Assembly: GCA_026708055.1 (NCBI GenBank)
Contig: JAPOVS010000023.1
Location: 1 to 64,000 of the forward strand
DNA length: 64,000 nucleotides
Source of the DNA: a bacterium
Lineage (GTDB): Bacteria > Actinomycetota > Acidimicrobiia > Acidimicrobiales > CATQHL01
Direction: 5' to 3'
Positions 8,184 through 17,169 of the stretch are shown one piece after another (position 1 is the stretch's first letter; the number at the start of each line of letters is the position of its first letter). Under the pieces are notes generated by a model. That model was given only the letters and a program-made list of their open reading frames with translations. It was not told the origin of the DNA and ran no database searches. The position numbers and the translations under genes are program-made.

Positions 8184-9965
8184 ATGGCGTTCCTGCATCC
8201 TGCGAACATTCCGAGCCGAAACGACGTCCCCGAGCGCCTCAGGAAGGTGGCCAGAGCCTTCCGCGACCTACTGGGCAACGAGGTGACCGTCTGGCTCGAA
8301 CGCACCGGCGACGGGGAGGCGGCTGCCCTGCGCCGAGATCTGGACCCGGCGAGCGCCTCCGCCTCCGACGACTCCGAGCCGTACCTGGTGCTGCTCGCGC
8401 CCGGAACGGGCATTGCGGTCGTCGAGGTACCGGACGTCAGCAGGCGCAACCGCGGCCTGCTTCGCAACCGGAGAATCGAGAGGGATCGGCTGAACCGGTC
8501 AATATCCGAGAGGTCCGGCGAACTGCGCAGGCGCCTCGACGCGACGAATATCGAGCCCGACCGGGCCGTACACATCCTGGCCCTACCCGAGACCTCTCGT
8601 CACGAACTCCCCACGACCGGACTGCGGGCGCTCTGCCGTGAGGACTTCTTCCCCGAAGCACTGCCCGAGCAGCTACGGCGGCTCACGGGAGAGCGGCACC
8701 ACCCGCTCAGCACGCAGCAGGTGACGGCGGCTCGGGTGGCGGTGAAACCGTCGATCCGCATAGGCAAGCCCGCCCAAGACGCCCTTCTGTTCCGACCGCC
8801 CGACGACGAGGCGCGCGTCCGGGCGTTGGACCGCACCCAAGAGCGCCTCGCCGAGCATCTCGGGGCGGGCTACCGGCTGATCCGCGGCGTGGCGGGCAGC
8901 GGCAAGACCCTCGTCCTCACCCACCGTGCGAAGCATCTGGCCAGGTTCTTCCCCGAATGGCGCATCCTGCTGTGCTGCTACAACAAGTCGCTGGCGACGG
9001 CGCTGGAGGACGAAGTCTCCTCGGCCAGCAACGTCTCGGCCATGACCGTCGACCGTCTGGCCGGCAGGCTCCTGAAAGCAGCGGGGCGCAACGCCGACTA
9101 CAGCCCGAATCCCAGCGACGAGGACTTCCAGCGCATCCGCCGGGAGGCCGCCGCGGTTGCTCCGACACTCGCGGCCGAGCACCGCTTCGACGTCGTGCTG
9201 GTGGACGAGGCGCAGGACTTCGGCCCCTCGGGGCTCAATCTGGCGTGGGCCGCCCTGGCGGCAGGCAGGGACAACTTCGTCATCGCCCTCGACAGTGCCC
9301 AGAACGTCTACCGGCGGCGGATGGCCTGGAATCCGCCGGGGTTCACGGCGAGAGGGCGCTCCACCGTGTTGACCAGCAACTATCGCAACACCCGCGAGAT
9401 TCTGGACACCGCCTTGGGCGCACTGGTGGGCATCGGAGACGCCGCGAGCAGGGACCCGGAGTCCGACGAACTCGACGTGCTGGTGCTGCCTTCGGACGCA
9501 ATTCGGACCGGACCGCCGCCACAGCTGTGGACGTGCGCCGACATTGAGGCCGAGGCGGAAGCCGCAGCCAGAGCCGTCGGCGAGTTGCTGGAGGCGGGGA
9601 ACGAGCCCGATCAGATCGTGGTGCTGTCGGGGTGGCCGGAACTGCGGAAGCTGGTCCTGGAGAGAGTTCCCGACAGCACCGATACCAAGAAGAATCCCGC
9701 CGGGGCGGTCCGCAAGCGCGGTGCGGTACGGGTCGCCACCCTGCAATGGGCCAAGGGTTTGGAGTTCCGCTACGTCATCGTGGGCGGCGCCAACCACGTC
9801 TGGGTCCCCGAGGAGGACGACGAGGCCGAGGCGCGGGAGGACCGGCGTCGGCGCCTGCTTTATATGGCCATGACCCGAGCCACCGGGACTCTCACCGTCA
9901 CCTGTTCGGGCGACGGGGTGATGAGTTCGTTCCAACGGTTGCCGAGTTGGGATCCCGGACCTTGA
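8184..9965 (+). CDS. UvrD/Rep-like superfamily 1 helicase with degenerate N-terminal domain
   Basis: This is a 593-residue SF1A-type DNA helicase. Helicase motifs appear in order: Q-motif-like RALDRTQERLAEHL, Walker A GVAGSGKT (about residue 235), Walker B VVLVDEAQDF (about 341), motif III ALDSAQNVYRR, motif IV TSNYRNTREIL, motif V TLQWAKGLEFRYVIV (about 519) and motif VI YMAMTRAT (about 562). The N-terminal 200 residues resemble a NERD-type nuclease layout (YLVLLAPGTGIAVVEV), but I do not see a convincing catalytic set, so that assignment is tentative. It follows the exonuclease-DinG-RecQ gene by 69 bases on the same strand and may be co-transcribed with it. The start at 8184 lacks a clear Shine-Dalgarno sequence. 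Confidence 0.82.
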   Translation: MAFLHPANIPSRNDVPERLRKVARAFRDLLGNEVTVWLERTGDGEAAALRRDLDPASASASDDSEPYLVLLAPGTGIAVVEVPDVSRRNRGLLRNRRIERDRLNRSISERSGELRRRLDATNIEPDRAVHILALPETSRHELPTTGLRALCREDFFPEALPEQLRRLTGERHHPLSTQQVTAARVAVKPSIRIGKPAQDALLFRPPDDEARVRALDRTQERLAEHLGAGYRLIRGVAGSGKTLVLTHRAKHLARFFPEWRILLCCYNKSLATALEDEVSSASNVSAMTVDRLAGRLLKAAGRNADYSPNPSDEDFQRIRREAAAVAPTLAAEHRFDVVLVDEAQDFGPSGLNLAWAALAAGRDNFVIALDSAQNVYRRRMAWNPPGFTARGRSTVLTSNYRNTREILDTALGALVGIGDAASRDPESDELDVLVLPSDAIRTGPPPQLWTCADIEAEAEAAARAVGELLEAGNEPDQIVVLSGWPELRKLVLERVPDSTDTKKNPAGAVRKRGAVRVATLQWAKGLEFRYVIVGGANHVWVPEEDDEAEAREDRRRRLLYMAMTRATGTLTVTCSGDGVMSSFQRLPSWDPGP

Positions 9966-10011
9966 AATGGGCATCGCCAGCCGGGCGACAGGCCCAGGGG
10001 TCGTTGCCCGG

Positions 10012-10041
10012 TTGACTTCGGGCGCACGCCCAGGGTATTCT
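10012..10041 (+). promoter_or_regulatory. Candidate promoter upstream of the small protein and nuclease genes
   Basis: TTGACT (10012-10017) and TATTCT (10036-10041) are separated by 18 bases in a non-coding stretch after the helicase gene. Transcription from here would carry a leader of about 190 bases before the ATG at 10242. The assignment rests on hexamer match alone. Confidence 0.4.
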
Positions 10042-10241
10042 AACTTTCACTGTTTGTCGTTGGATTTGATTCTCCACCCGGCGAGAGGGCGGCTTGGCCA
10101 ACCGGAACGGCTGGCCGTGACGGAGCGATCCGGGTCCGGCACCTTGCGCCCGGCCCGATCGTCGTCGGCGGCGTCGGGGCACAGACGGACGGCACCGGGA
10201 TGGCCAGTGGCACTGTCACACCCCCTGAACAGAATGGGAAC

Positions 10242-10454
10242 ATGAGTACACAGCTACTGCTCTTCAACGAACCGGCCGGCCGACAACCACCCGCCGACGG
10301 GCGGAGTCGCCCGGCTGCCGCCTGGGTGCTCGACGACGAGACCAGGGCCATTGGACGTCGCCACGTGGCCGAGGCCCGGGCGATCCTGCGGGCCCGGCGG
10401 GCTACCGCGGAACGAGGCAACCTGCATCGGCCCCGCGCGCAGCCGGCGGCGTGA
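10242..10454 (+). CDS. Small basic protein of unknown function
   Basis: The 70-residue product begins MSTQLLLFNEPAG and has an Arg/Ala-rich helical second half (ETRAIGRRHVAEARAILRAR). I do not recognise a family. It is supported as a gene by GGGAAC upstream of the ATG and by the GTGA overlap of its stop codon with the start of the nuclease gene, which suggests translational coupling. An alternative upstream start at 10200 is possible. It could bind nucleic acid given its basic helix, but this is only a guess from composition. Confidence 0.5.
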   Translation: MSTQLLLFNEPAGRQPPADGRSRPAAAWVLDDETRAIGRRHVAEARAILRARRATAERGNLHRPRAQPAA

Positions 10455-11095
10455 ATCCGCGGGCAGCCGGAGCATCGCCGCGGGCGACGACCGTCGCGGC
10501 GGTCGTCGCCGCGGTCGGGACACTTGTCGGATGCGCGGGCGGCACCGGTGAGGCGAGCGCGGGCACCGAAGGCTCCGCCGGGGTGGTCCTCGCCGGTATC
10601 GATGTCGAGGCGATCAGGTCGCGGCATCCGACTTCGCTCTTCGGCATTCCCCCGGCCGCGGCGCGTGCCGAGGTCGTGCGGGTGGTGGACGGCGACACCG
10701 TCGTGGTCGCCCTCGAGGGGGGCCGCACCGAGAACGTGCGGCTCATCGGCATCGACACGCCCGAGAAGCCCGGCGGCCACCTGCCGGCGGAGTGCTTCGG
10801 CGCCGAGGCAACCGCGTTCGCCTCTGTGCTGCTGCCTCCGGGTACCCCAGTTCTGCTGACCGGCGGCGCCGAGACCCGCGACGTCTACGACCGGCTGCTG
10901 GCGTACGTCCACCGCGCGACCGACGGTCTGCTCGTGAACATGGCACTGGCCCGCGAGGGATACGCCGCGGCCCTGTCGATCGCCCCGAACACCGACTACT
11001 CCGCACACTTCTCCCGCGCCGTCGAGGAGGCGCGCGCCGAGGACCTGGGGCTCTGGGCGGCCTGCGGCGGAGCCGACACCCCGCTTCCCGAATGA
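10451..11095 (+). CDS. Secreted thermonuclease-like lipoprotein (SNase fold)
   Basis: This 214-residue protein has an N-terminal signal with a lipobox-like TLVGCAGG, followed by a staphylococcal nuclease domain. Catalytic-site patterns are visible: VVDGDTVVV, RLIGIDTPE (Arg, Asp and Glu of the active site) and DVYDRLLAYV carrying the second Arg. The C-terminal LGLWAACGG is typical of bacterial thermonuclease homologues. It probably degrades nucleic acids outside the membrane in a calcium-dependent way. The GTG start overlaps the stop codon of the preceding small gene. Gene length and motif set match the family well. Confidence 0.85.
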   Translation: MNPRAAGASPRATTVAAVVAAVGTLVGCAGGTGEASAGTEGSAGVVLAGIDVEAIRSRHPTSLFGIPPAAARAEVVRVVDGDTVVVALEGGRTENVRLIGIDTPEKPGGHLPAECFGAEATAFASVLLPPGTPVLLTGGAETRDVYDRLLAYVHRATDGLLVNMALAREGYAAALSIAPNTDYSAHFSRAVEEARAEDLGLWAACGGADTPLPE

Positions 11096-11147
11096 GAGGG
11101 GTCGTCGCTGAGGAGTAGGTGAGGGCTCGCCGCCCCGCGATCCAAAG

Positions 11148-11230
11148 AGCCCCCGCCGGCTGCGTGCGGTTGGCCCTGTGCGGCCAGCCTCACTGAGCGG
11201 GACGGGCAGCCCCCACCGGCTGCGTGCGGG
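11148..11230. repeat. Direct repeat pair between nuclease and ChbG-like genes
   Basis: The string agcccccgccggctgcgtgc begins at about 11148 and recurs with one change at about 11206, giving a period near 58 bases. A small imperfect hairpin (ggttggcc and ggccagcc) sits between the copies. The block lies in the 183-base gap before the ChbG-like gene and may be a transcription end or a duplicated regulatory segment. Confidence 0.45.
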
Positions 11231-11278
11231 TGCGCCGGGACAGGCCGCCGTAGGCGAGACGCGGGTAGGGTCGGACGC

Positions 11279-12109
11279 GTGGGCACCCTGGTCGAGCGGC
11301 TCGGCTATCCCTCCGAGACACGCCTGCTGATCATCACCTGCGAGAACCTTGGCTGCGCGCATGCCACCAACGTGGGCTCCTACGACGTGCTGCGCGCCGG
11401 TATCGGCACCAGCGCCTCGCTGATGGTGCCCTGCCCCTGGGCCCGCGAGGCGGCCGCCGCCTACCGGGGCGAGGACGTGGGGGTCAACCTCACGCTGAAC
11501 GCACCGTTCGACAAGTACCGCTGGGGTCCCATCACGCTGGCCCCGTCGCTGCTGGACGGCGACGGCGGATTCCCCCGCACCGCCGGCGACCTCTGGGATC
11601 ACGCCGACACCGAGGAGGTCCGCCGGGAGTGCCGGGCGCAGATCGAGCGGGCCATCCTCTGGGGGTTCGACGTCAACCACCTCGGCTCCCACCTCGACGC
11701 CCTCAACGCCCGACCCGAGTTCTTCGACGTGTACCTGGAACTGGCCACCGAGTTCAACCTTCCGCTCCGCCTGCAGAGCGGGGACAGCGAGTCCACCTAC
11801 GGCTTCCCGTTCCGGCGGCGGGCGGAGGAGCACGGCGTGCTGAGCCCCGATCGGGTGCTGCGCCCCCGCACCGCCGAAGCCCTGGAGCAGGCGCTCGCCG
11901 AGATCGGACCGGGCGTGACCGAATTGGTCGTCAACCCCGGCATCGAGACGCCCGAGTTGCGGGCGGCGCACACCGGATGGAACGACTGGGTCGGCCAGCA
12001 CGAGTTGCTCGTGGACACGGTGTCGATACCGAAACTGCTGGAGCGCACCGGCGTCACCAGGATCGGCTACGGCAGCCTGCGGGCGGCGCAGACGGCGAGA
12101 GGACTGTGA
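11279..12109 (+). CDS. ChbG/HpnK (YdjC) family protein with altered metal site
   Basis: This 276-residue protein has the layout of the ChbG/HpnK carbohydrate deacetylase family: an N-terminal LLIITCENLGCAHATN strand, GTSASLMVPCPWA, DVGVNLTLNAPF, and DVNHLGSHLDAL. Characterised members use a metal bound by Asp (ADDFG), His (GLHL) and a third His to deacetylate amide-linked acetyl groups. Here the first motif reads CENLG and the second GVNLTL, so two of the expected ligands are changed while HLGSH is kept. Either the metal site has been rebuilt or the protein has a different chemistry. The start is GTG with the next ATG far inside. It precedes an HpcH-type aldolase by 85 bases. Confidence 0.72.
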   Translation: MGTLVERLGYPSETRLLIITCENLGCAHATNVGSYDVLRAGIGTSASLMVPCPWAREAAAAYRGEDVGVNLTLNAPFDKYRWGPITLAPSLLDGDGGFPRTAGDLWDHADTEEVRRECRAQIERAILWGFDVNHLGSHLDALNARPEFFDVYLELATEFNLPLRLQSGDSESTYGFPFRRRAEEHGVLSPDRVLRPRTAEALEQALAEIGPGVTELVVNPGIETPELRAAHTGWNDWVGQHELLVDTVSIPKLLERTGVTRIGYGSLRAAQTARGL

Positions 12110-12194
12110 GACCGGGCGCACCCCGGAGCCCGGCACCGTCCCCGCCTCGCGCAACACGAGTCTTCGAGAATCAGCGACAAGAAGGTCCGAACCC

Positions 12195-12956
12195 ATGAAT
12201 CCCCTCCGAGCGAAGTGGCAGAACGACGAGTGCACCATCGGGGCGTGGCTGTCGATCCCCTCGCCGGTCACCGCCGAGATCATCGGGCGGGCCGGCTTCG
12301 ACCACGCCACGGTGGATCTGCAGCACGGCATGGCGGACTACGCCGACGCCCTGGCCATGTTCCAGGCCATCGAACTCGGCAGCAGCGTCCCGTTCGCGCG
12401 GGTCACGTGGAACGAGCCGGGAATCATCGGCCGGATGCTGGACCTGGGCGCCGGTGGCGTGATCATCCCCATGGTGAACAATCCCGCCGACGCCACCGCC
12501 GCGGTCGCCTCCTGCAGGTACGCCCCCGTCGGGCGGCGCAGCGTCGGGCCCACCCGCGTCCGCATCGGGAAGCCCGACTACTTCGAGGGTGTCGACGACT
12601 GGGTGCTGTGCATCCCGATGATCGAGACCGTCGAGGCGGTCGCCAAGATCGACGACATCCTGGCGACCCCCGGCATCGACGCCGTCTACGTCGGCCCGTC
12701 GGACCTGGCCGTCTCGCTGGGCGTCGGGGGGCCGGGACTGCACCACGACCACCCGGCGTTCAGCGAGGCCCTGGCGACGGTCGTCGACTCGTGCCGGCGC
12801 CACGGCGTCGTCCCGGGCATCCACACCAACGTCGACCTCGTGGAGCGGCGCGTCGCCGAGGGCTTCCAGCTGATGACCGTCATCATCGACGTCCCGACCC
12901 TGCAGATGGCCGTCGGCGCCCAACTCGCCGAGGCCCGCGCCAAGACGTCCCGCTGA
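12195..12956 (+). CDS. HpcH/HpaI-type class II aldolase
   Basis: The 253-residue product belongs to the HpcH/HpaI aldolase/citrate lyase superfamily. These metal-dependent enzymes cleave 2-keto-4-hydroxy acids such as 4-hydroxy-2-oxoheptanedioate to pyruvate and an aldehyde. Visible family patterns are AGFDHATVDLQHG near residues 33-45, PFARVTWNE, the metal-ligand Glu in IPMIETVEAV and the Asp in VGPSDLAVSLG. The start is preceded by AAGAAGG. The 2-keto-4-pentenoate hydratase at 437-1231 could in principle feed such an enzyme, but the two genes are 11 kb apart and on opposite strands, so no pathway link is claimed. Confidence 0.85.
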   Translation: MNPLRAKWQNDECTIGAWLSIPSPVTAEIIGRAGFDHATVDLQHGMADYADALAMFQAIELGSSVPFARVTWNEPGIIGRMLDLGAGGVIIPMVNNPADATAAVASCRYAPVGRRSVGPTRVRIGKPDYFEGVDDWVLCIPMIETVEAVAKIDDILATPGIDAVYVGPSDLAVSLGVGGPGLHHDHPAFSEALATVVDSCRRHGVVPGIHTNVDLVERRVAEGFQLMTVIIDVPTLQMAVGAQLAEARAKTSR

Positions 12957-12978
12957 GCAACGCCGTCCCCCACGAGAA

Positions 12979-13068
12979 GCGTTCCCACACGCTGGAACGC
13001 GGCGACCGGCTGAGGCTCTCAACGCATCGAGGGCCCGCTTCTCCACCCGCGCAGCGCGGGGGGGGAGA
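12979..13068. other. Two GC-rich hairpins downstream of the aldolase gene
   Basis: A perfect 7-bp stem (gcgttcc 12979-12985 with ggaacgc 12994-13000) is followed by a second strong hairpin around 13048-13064 (cccgcg, cag, cgcggg). Neither has a run of T residues, so Rho-independent termination is not certain. They occupy the 201-base gap before the thiolase gene and could end the aldolase transcript. Confidence 0.35.
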
Positions 13069-13157
13069 TGCACGAGAGAACGCCACCGTTAGCCTGACGG
13101 TCCGCCGGTCGGACTCACCGGAGGGGCCGCCCGGCGACGCGATCCGAGGAGGTCCCC

Positions 13158-14366
13158 ATGCGCGACGCCGTCATTCTCGCCACCTCCCGCACGCCGATCG
13201 GGCGGGCCTTCAAGGGCTCACTGGTGGACGTGCGGCCCGACGACATGTCGGCGTTCATCATCGACGACGTGCTCTCGAAGGTGCCCGCCGTGGATCCCGA
13301 CACCGTGGAGGACGTGATCTGGGGCGTCGGTCAGCCGGCCGGCGAGGCCGGCTACAACATCGCCCGCGTCGCCGGCATCCTCGCCGGGCTGCAGGCCCCG
13401 GGGGTCACGGTCAACCGCTACTGCTCCTCGTCGCTGCAGACCATACGGATGGCCGCCCACGCCATCGCCGCCGGCGAAGGGGACTGCTTCGTGGCCGGCG
13501 GCGTCGAGACCATCAGCCGGTACGGGGCGGGAATGGCCGACGACAAGGCAAGTACGCGCAACCCGCGGTTCGGCGAGGCCGAGGCCCGCAGCGCGGTCCG
13601 CGCCGGTGGCGGGGAGGGCGATTGGACGCCCCCGGCGGGATTCCCGGACATCTACATCGCCATGGGCCAGACCGCCGAGAACGTGGCCGAGATGAAGAGC
13701 GTGTCGCGCCAGCGGCAGGACGAGTTCGCCTGCCTGTCGCAGAACCGCGCCGAGGCGGCCCGTGACCGCGGCTTCTTCGAGCGAGAAATCACCCCCTACC
13801 CGCTGGACGACGGGAAGTTGCTGCAGAACGACGACGGCATCCGGGCCGGCACCACGATGGAGCGCCTCGCCGACCTGCTGCCGGCGTTCCGCCCGGACGG
13901 CACGGTGACGGCCGGCAACTGCTGCCCCCTGAACGACGGCGCCGCTGCGGTGCTCGTCACCAGCGCCGAGCGCGCCGCCGAACTGGGCGTCGCCCCGCTG
14001 GCACGCATCGTTTCCAGCGGTGTGTCCGCCCCTGACCCCGAGATCATGGGACTCGGTCCCGTCGGAGCCGTCCGCCAGGCACTGGCCCGCGCCGGGATGA
14101 CGATCGATGACATCGATCACATCGAGATCAACGAGGCATTCGCAGCCCAGGTGATCGCCTCGGCGGACGAACTGGGGATCGACTGGGAGAAGCTGAACCC
14201 CAACGGCGGCGCCATCGCCCTGGGTCATCCCTTCGGCATGACCGGCAGCCGCATCATGGGCACGCTGCTGAACGGGCTGGAGGACGCCGACGGCGAGATC
14301 GGTCTGGAGACCATGTGCGTGGGCGGCGGCCAGGGCGTGGCGATGATCGTCCAGCGCCTCAGCTGA
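13158..14366 (+). CDS. Thiolase (acetyl-CoA C-acyltransferase)
   Basis: This 402-residue thiolase cleaves or forms 3-ketoacyl-CoA. The nucleophilic Cys89 lies in NRYCSSSLQT, the NEAF motif in INEAFAAQV, the catalytic His in IALGHPFGMTGSR and the second Cys in MCVGGGQG, all in order and at normal spacing. GHPFG rather than GHPLG is seen in degradative and steroid-type thiolases, so a beta-oxidation or acetoacetyl-CoA role are both possible. The Shine-Dalgarno AGGAGG precedes the ATG. It is a single gene that ends convergently with the lipoprotein gene at 14405. Confidence 0.9.
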   Translation: MRDAVILATSRTPIGRAFKGSLVDVRPDDMSAFIIDDVLSKVPAVDPDTVEDVIWGVGQPAGEAGYNIARVAGILAGLQAPGVTVNRYCSSSLQTIRMAAHAIAAGEGDCFVAGGVETISRYGAGMADDKASTRNPRFGEAEARSAVRAGGGEGDWTPPAGFPDIYIAMGQTAENVAEMKSVSRQRQDEFACLSQNRAEAARDRGFFEREITPYPLDDGKLLQNDDGIRAGTTMERLADLLPAFRPDGTVTAGNCCPLNDGAAAVLVTSAERAAELGVAPLARIVSSGVSAPDPEIMGLGPVGAVRQALARAGMTIDDIDHIEINEAFAAQVIASADELGIDWEKLNPNGGAIALGHPFGMTGSRIMGTLLNGLEDADGEIGLETMCVGGGQGVAMIVQRLS

Positions 14367-14369
14367 GCG

Positions 14370-14402
14370 GCGCCGATCCGCGGCGCGCGGCCGGATCGGC
14401 GC
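14370..14402. terminator. Bidirectional hairpin between convergent genes
   Basis: An 11-bp perfect stem (gcgccgatccg 14370-14380 with cggatcggcgc 14392-14402) closes an 11-base loop exactly between the stop codons of the thiolase and the convergent lipoprotein gene. The position supports a shared transcription terminator, although the T-tract is weak on both sides. Confidence 0.6.
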
Positions 14403-14404
14403 TC

Positions 14405-16030
14405 CTAAGGCTCCGAGGGCGCGTCGCGGGCGGCGGGCTCCGGCGGGGACTCGAGACCCAGTTGCGCGGTCGCCTGGAGGGCGAACAGGTTCTCCGGCGC
14501 GCAGTCGAACGTACCGGGCAGCACGGGATGGAACCGGAAGAGATTCCCGCCCGAGGCGCCCATCACCACGCCGCACGGCGAGGGATCACCGGTGCCCGGA
14601 TTGCTGGGCCCGTGCAGGCCGTGGCCGTGCCAGTTCACGATCCCGGCCGCGGCCCTGGCGACGCCGGCGGGACTGAGCGTCTCGGGATCCTCCGCCGGGG
14701 TCCCCGCGCCGATCGCCCGCCGCACCGCCTCCTCGAACAGCCGTCCCGCGGCCCAGGCCGCCACGCCCTGCAGATCGGGGGCGGCGCCGGGCTCGACGAC
14801 GGCCAGCCACTGCCGGTAGGCGGCCAGTTCGGGGCTGTAGGCCTCTTCCCGCATCGGTAGGAAGGGACTCCACATCAGCACGCCGTCGGCCGTCTCGCCG
14901 GCCGTCTCCAGGAACAGCGCGCTGTCACAGGCCGTGGCGCAGTTGATGCCGACGGTGAGATCGGCGGCGTCCAGCGACGCCAGCAGATCCAGGAGCCGGT
15001 GGGTGTCGCCGTCCCACAGCACGTGGTGCACGCCGGCGGCGGCCATGTCCTCCACATAGGGGTCGAGGCTCTCCCCGATCGCCACCGAGGGGTCGTAGAT
15101 CAGTTCGAAGCCGACGTCGCGAGCCGCCTCGGCGGTCCGTTCGGCGGCGATGACCGTGACGGGGAGGTCCACGAAGAACGTGGCGGTGGAGCGGATCCGC
15201 ACCGGCTGGCGCTCGGCGACCCACCGCAGGGCGCCCACGTTCACGGCCTCGTTGGAGACCGGCACAGCCTGGAACGTGCGCGGCGAGGCGGCCCGGCGGG
15301 GTGAATGCACCCGCGCCGGGAAGTCCACCAGGTCGCATGCGGGATCGGCCAGCAACTCGACCCCCTCGTCGTCGAGCAGCGCGTCGCCGCCCACCAGGGC
15401 GAAGAAGTCGCCGGCGCAGGCCTCCACCAGGACGGCCTCGTGGCCGAAAAGGCCAGCGTCCAGAGCCACGACCTCGACGTTGCGTCCCGCCAGGCCGCCG
15501 GCGGCGTTCACCGCCTCGGCCCATGCCCGCATCGCCGCATGCACCGAGCGCGACCGGCCGTCGGCCACACCTCCGGTCTCCACGTCGGCGATGGCGGCCA
15601 CGCGGAGGGTCGTGGCGGTCAGCCCGGCGACCTCGGCGCCGGGCGCCGGGGGCGGCGGCTCGGACGGCTCCTGCCCGCTCGCCGCCGGATCCTCGACCGG
15701 GGCCGGCGGATCGGAGCCCCCGGCGGGCCGGGTGGGCGGAGCGGGGGCCGGAGGCGACTCCGCACCACCCGCCGGCGGCTCCTCCGGACCGGGCGGCTCG
15801 GCGGCCGGATCGGGAGCCGCCTCCGGTGGGGGGGCCGTCTCACCGCCGTCGTCGGGCACCGGCTCCGGCGTCTCGCTCGAATCGGGGGACTCGACCACCC
15901 CGGGTGGCGGCGCGGTCGTGGTGGTGTTCGGTACGCCGACGGTCAGGTCGGGTTCGGCACAGGCGGCGACCAGCGCCACCGCAGCGATGACGGCGAGAGC
16001 CGGCGCCAGTCGGCTCCCGGTGCGGGCCAT
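14405..16030 (-). CDS. Type 1 periplasmic-binding lipoprotein with Pro-rich linker
   Basis: The 541-residue product starts with a lipoprotein signal ending at Cys24 (VALVAACAEP). Residues about 30-150 form a Thr/Pro/Gly/Glu-rich linker. The rest resembles the Leu/Ile/Val-binding (Peripla_BP_6) fold: LRVAAIADVETGGV, AWAEAVNAAGGLAGRNVEVVALD, FALVGGDALLDDEG, and AAGVHHVLWDGDT. The protein is a candidate substrate receptor anchored to the membrane outer face. No permease is adjacent. The complete Liv-type transporter at 44653-49862 has its own receptor, so this one may serve another permease or act as a sensor. The start and length fit a single clean frame. Confidence 0.75.
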   Translation of the reverse strand: MARTGSRLAPALAVIAAVALVAACAEPDLTVGVPNTTTTAPPPGVVESPDSSETPEPVPDDGGETAPPPEAAPDPAAEPPGPEEPPAGGAESPPAPAPPTRPAGGSDPPAPVEDPAASGQEPSEPPPPAPGAEVAGLTATTLRVAAIADVETGGVADGRSRSVHAAMRAWAEAVNAAGGLAGRNVEVVALDAGLFGHEAVLVEACAGDFFALVGGDALLDDEGVELLADPACDLVDFPARVHSPRRAASPRTFQAVPVSNEAVNVGALRWVAERQPVRIRSTATFFVDLPVTVIAAERTAEAARDVGFELIYDPSVAIGESLDPYVEDMAAAGVHHVLWDGDTHRLLDLLASLDAADLTVGINCATACDSALFLETAGETADGVLMWSPFLPMREEAYSPELAAYRQWLAVVEPGAAPDLQGVAAWAAGRLFEEAVRRAIGAGTPAEDPETLSPAGVARAAAGIVNWHGHGLHGPSNPGTGDPSPCGVVMGASGGNLFRFHPVLPGTFDCAPENLFALQATAQLGLESPPEPAARDAPSEP

Positions 16031-16048
16031 CCTGCGAGCCTAGGCAGC

Positions 16049-16074
16049 GGATTCCGGCCGCCGCCGGAATGGCG
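16049..16074. repeat. REP-like palindrome, copy 2
   Basis: The core ATTCCGGCCGCCGCCGGAAT at 16051-16070 is a variant of the dispersed palindrome. It lies in the gap between the start of the lipoprotein gene and the end of ilvC. Confidence 0.6.
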
Positions 16075-16128
16075 AGGCGGCGGAGCCGGAACTGCGAGGC
16101 AGGAGAGTTGGAATGGCGCGGGAGGCGT

Positions 16129-17160
16129 TCAGCCCTGGCCGCCCGAGGCCTCCTGCACCGACTGCTTGCCGGCGCTGATCCACGGCATCATGGCCCGCAA
16201 CTGCCTGCCCACCTGCTCGATCTGGTGCTCACGGCCGGCGGCCTCCAGCGCCCGGAAGCGTTCCCGCGTGCGGCTCTCGGCGATCCACTCGGTGGCGAAG
16301 GCGCCCGACTGCACCTCGGCCAGGATCTGGCGCATCGTGGCCCGCACATGGTCGTCCACCATCCGGGGGCCGCGGGTCAGGTCGCCGTACTCGGCGGTGT
16401 CCGAGACGGAATAGCGCATGCCGCCGATCCCCTCCTCGTACATGAGATCCACGATCAGCTTCAACTCGTGCAGGCACTCGAAGTAGGCCACCTCGGGCTG
16501 GTAGCCGGCCTCCACGAGGGTCTCGAAGGCGGCCTGGGTGAGGGCGGTCAACCCGCCGCACAGGACCACCTGCTCGCCGAACAGGTCGGTCTCGCACTCC
16601 TCGGTGAAGGTCGTCTCGATGACCCCCGCCTGCGCCCCGCCGATGGCGTCGGCGTACGCCAGGGCGGTCTCCCGGGCATGACCCGTCGCGTCCTGCTCCA
16701 CGGCGATGAGGCACGGCACGCCGCCACCCTCCTCGAAGGTCCGGCGCACCAGATGCCCGGGGCCCTTGGGCGCGACCATGGCCACGTCGATCCCCGCCGG
16801 CGGCACGATGCAGTCGAAGCGGATGTTGAAGCCGTGCGCGAAGTAGAGCGCGTCGCCGGGATCCTGATTCGGCTCGACGTGCTCGGCATAGATCTCGGCC
16901 TGCAGCGTGTCGGGCAGCAGCATCATGACCAGGTCGGACTCGGCCACCGCATCGGCCATCGACAGCACGCGAACCCCGGCCTCGGCGGCCTTGGTGGCTG
17001 ACGCCGATCCCTCACGCAGGCCCACCCGCACGTCGATGCCGGAGTCCTTCAGGTTCAGGGTGTGGGCATGGCCCTGCGAGCCGTAACCCAGCACCGCCAC
17101 CTTGCGGTCGGCGATGAAGCTGCGGTCGGCGTCGGCGGAGTAGTACATCGTGGCGGCCAT
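16129..17160 (-). CDS. ilvC: Ketol-acid reductoisomerase
   Basis: IlvC converts 2-acetolactate or 2-aceto-2-hydroxybutyrate to the dihydroxy acids of valine and isoleucine synthesis, using NADPH and magnesium. The 343-residue length is that of the short (class I) enzymes. The Rossmann loop [18 protein letters not shown] (residues about 23-40) and the knotted C-terminal domain pattern ([40 protein letters not shown]-like) are clear. It is third in the order ilvB-ilvN-ilvC on the minus strand. A triplicated 25-bp repeat fills the ilvN-ilvC gap. Confidence 0.97.
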   Translation of the reverse strand: MAATMYYSADADRSFIADRKVAVLGYGSQGHAHTLNLKDSGIDVRVGLREGSASATKAAEAGVRVLSMADAVAESDLVMMLLPDTLQAEIYAEHVEPNQDPGDALYFAHGFNIRFDCIVPPAGIDVAMVAPKGPGHLVRRTFEEGGGVPCLIAVEQDATGHARETALAYADAIGGAQAGVIETTFTEECETDLFGEQVVLCGGLTALTQAAFETLVEAGYQPEVAYFECLHELKLIVDLMYEEGIGGMRYSVSDTAEYGDLTRGPRMVDDHVRATMRQILAEVQSGAFATEWIAESRTRERFRALEAAGREHQIEQVGRQLRAMMPWISAGKQSVQEASGGQG

Positions 17161-17169
17161 GGGGACCCC

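Noticed and set aside
10040-12331. Long minus-strand open frame (763 codons) across the nuclease and ChbG-like genes
   Set aside because: It is antisense to recognised genes, has no family motif and arises from high GC content at third positions.
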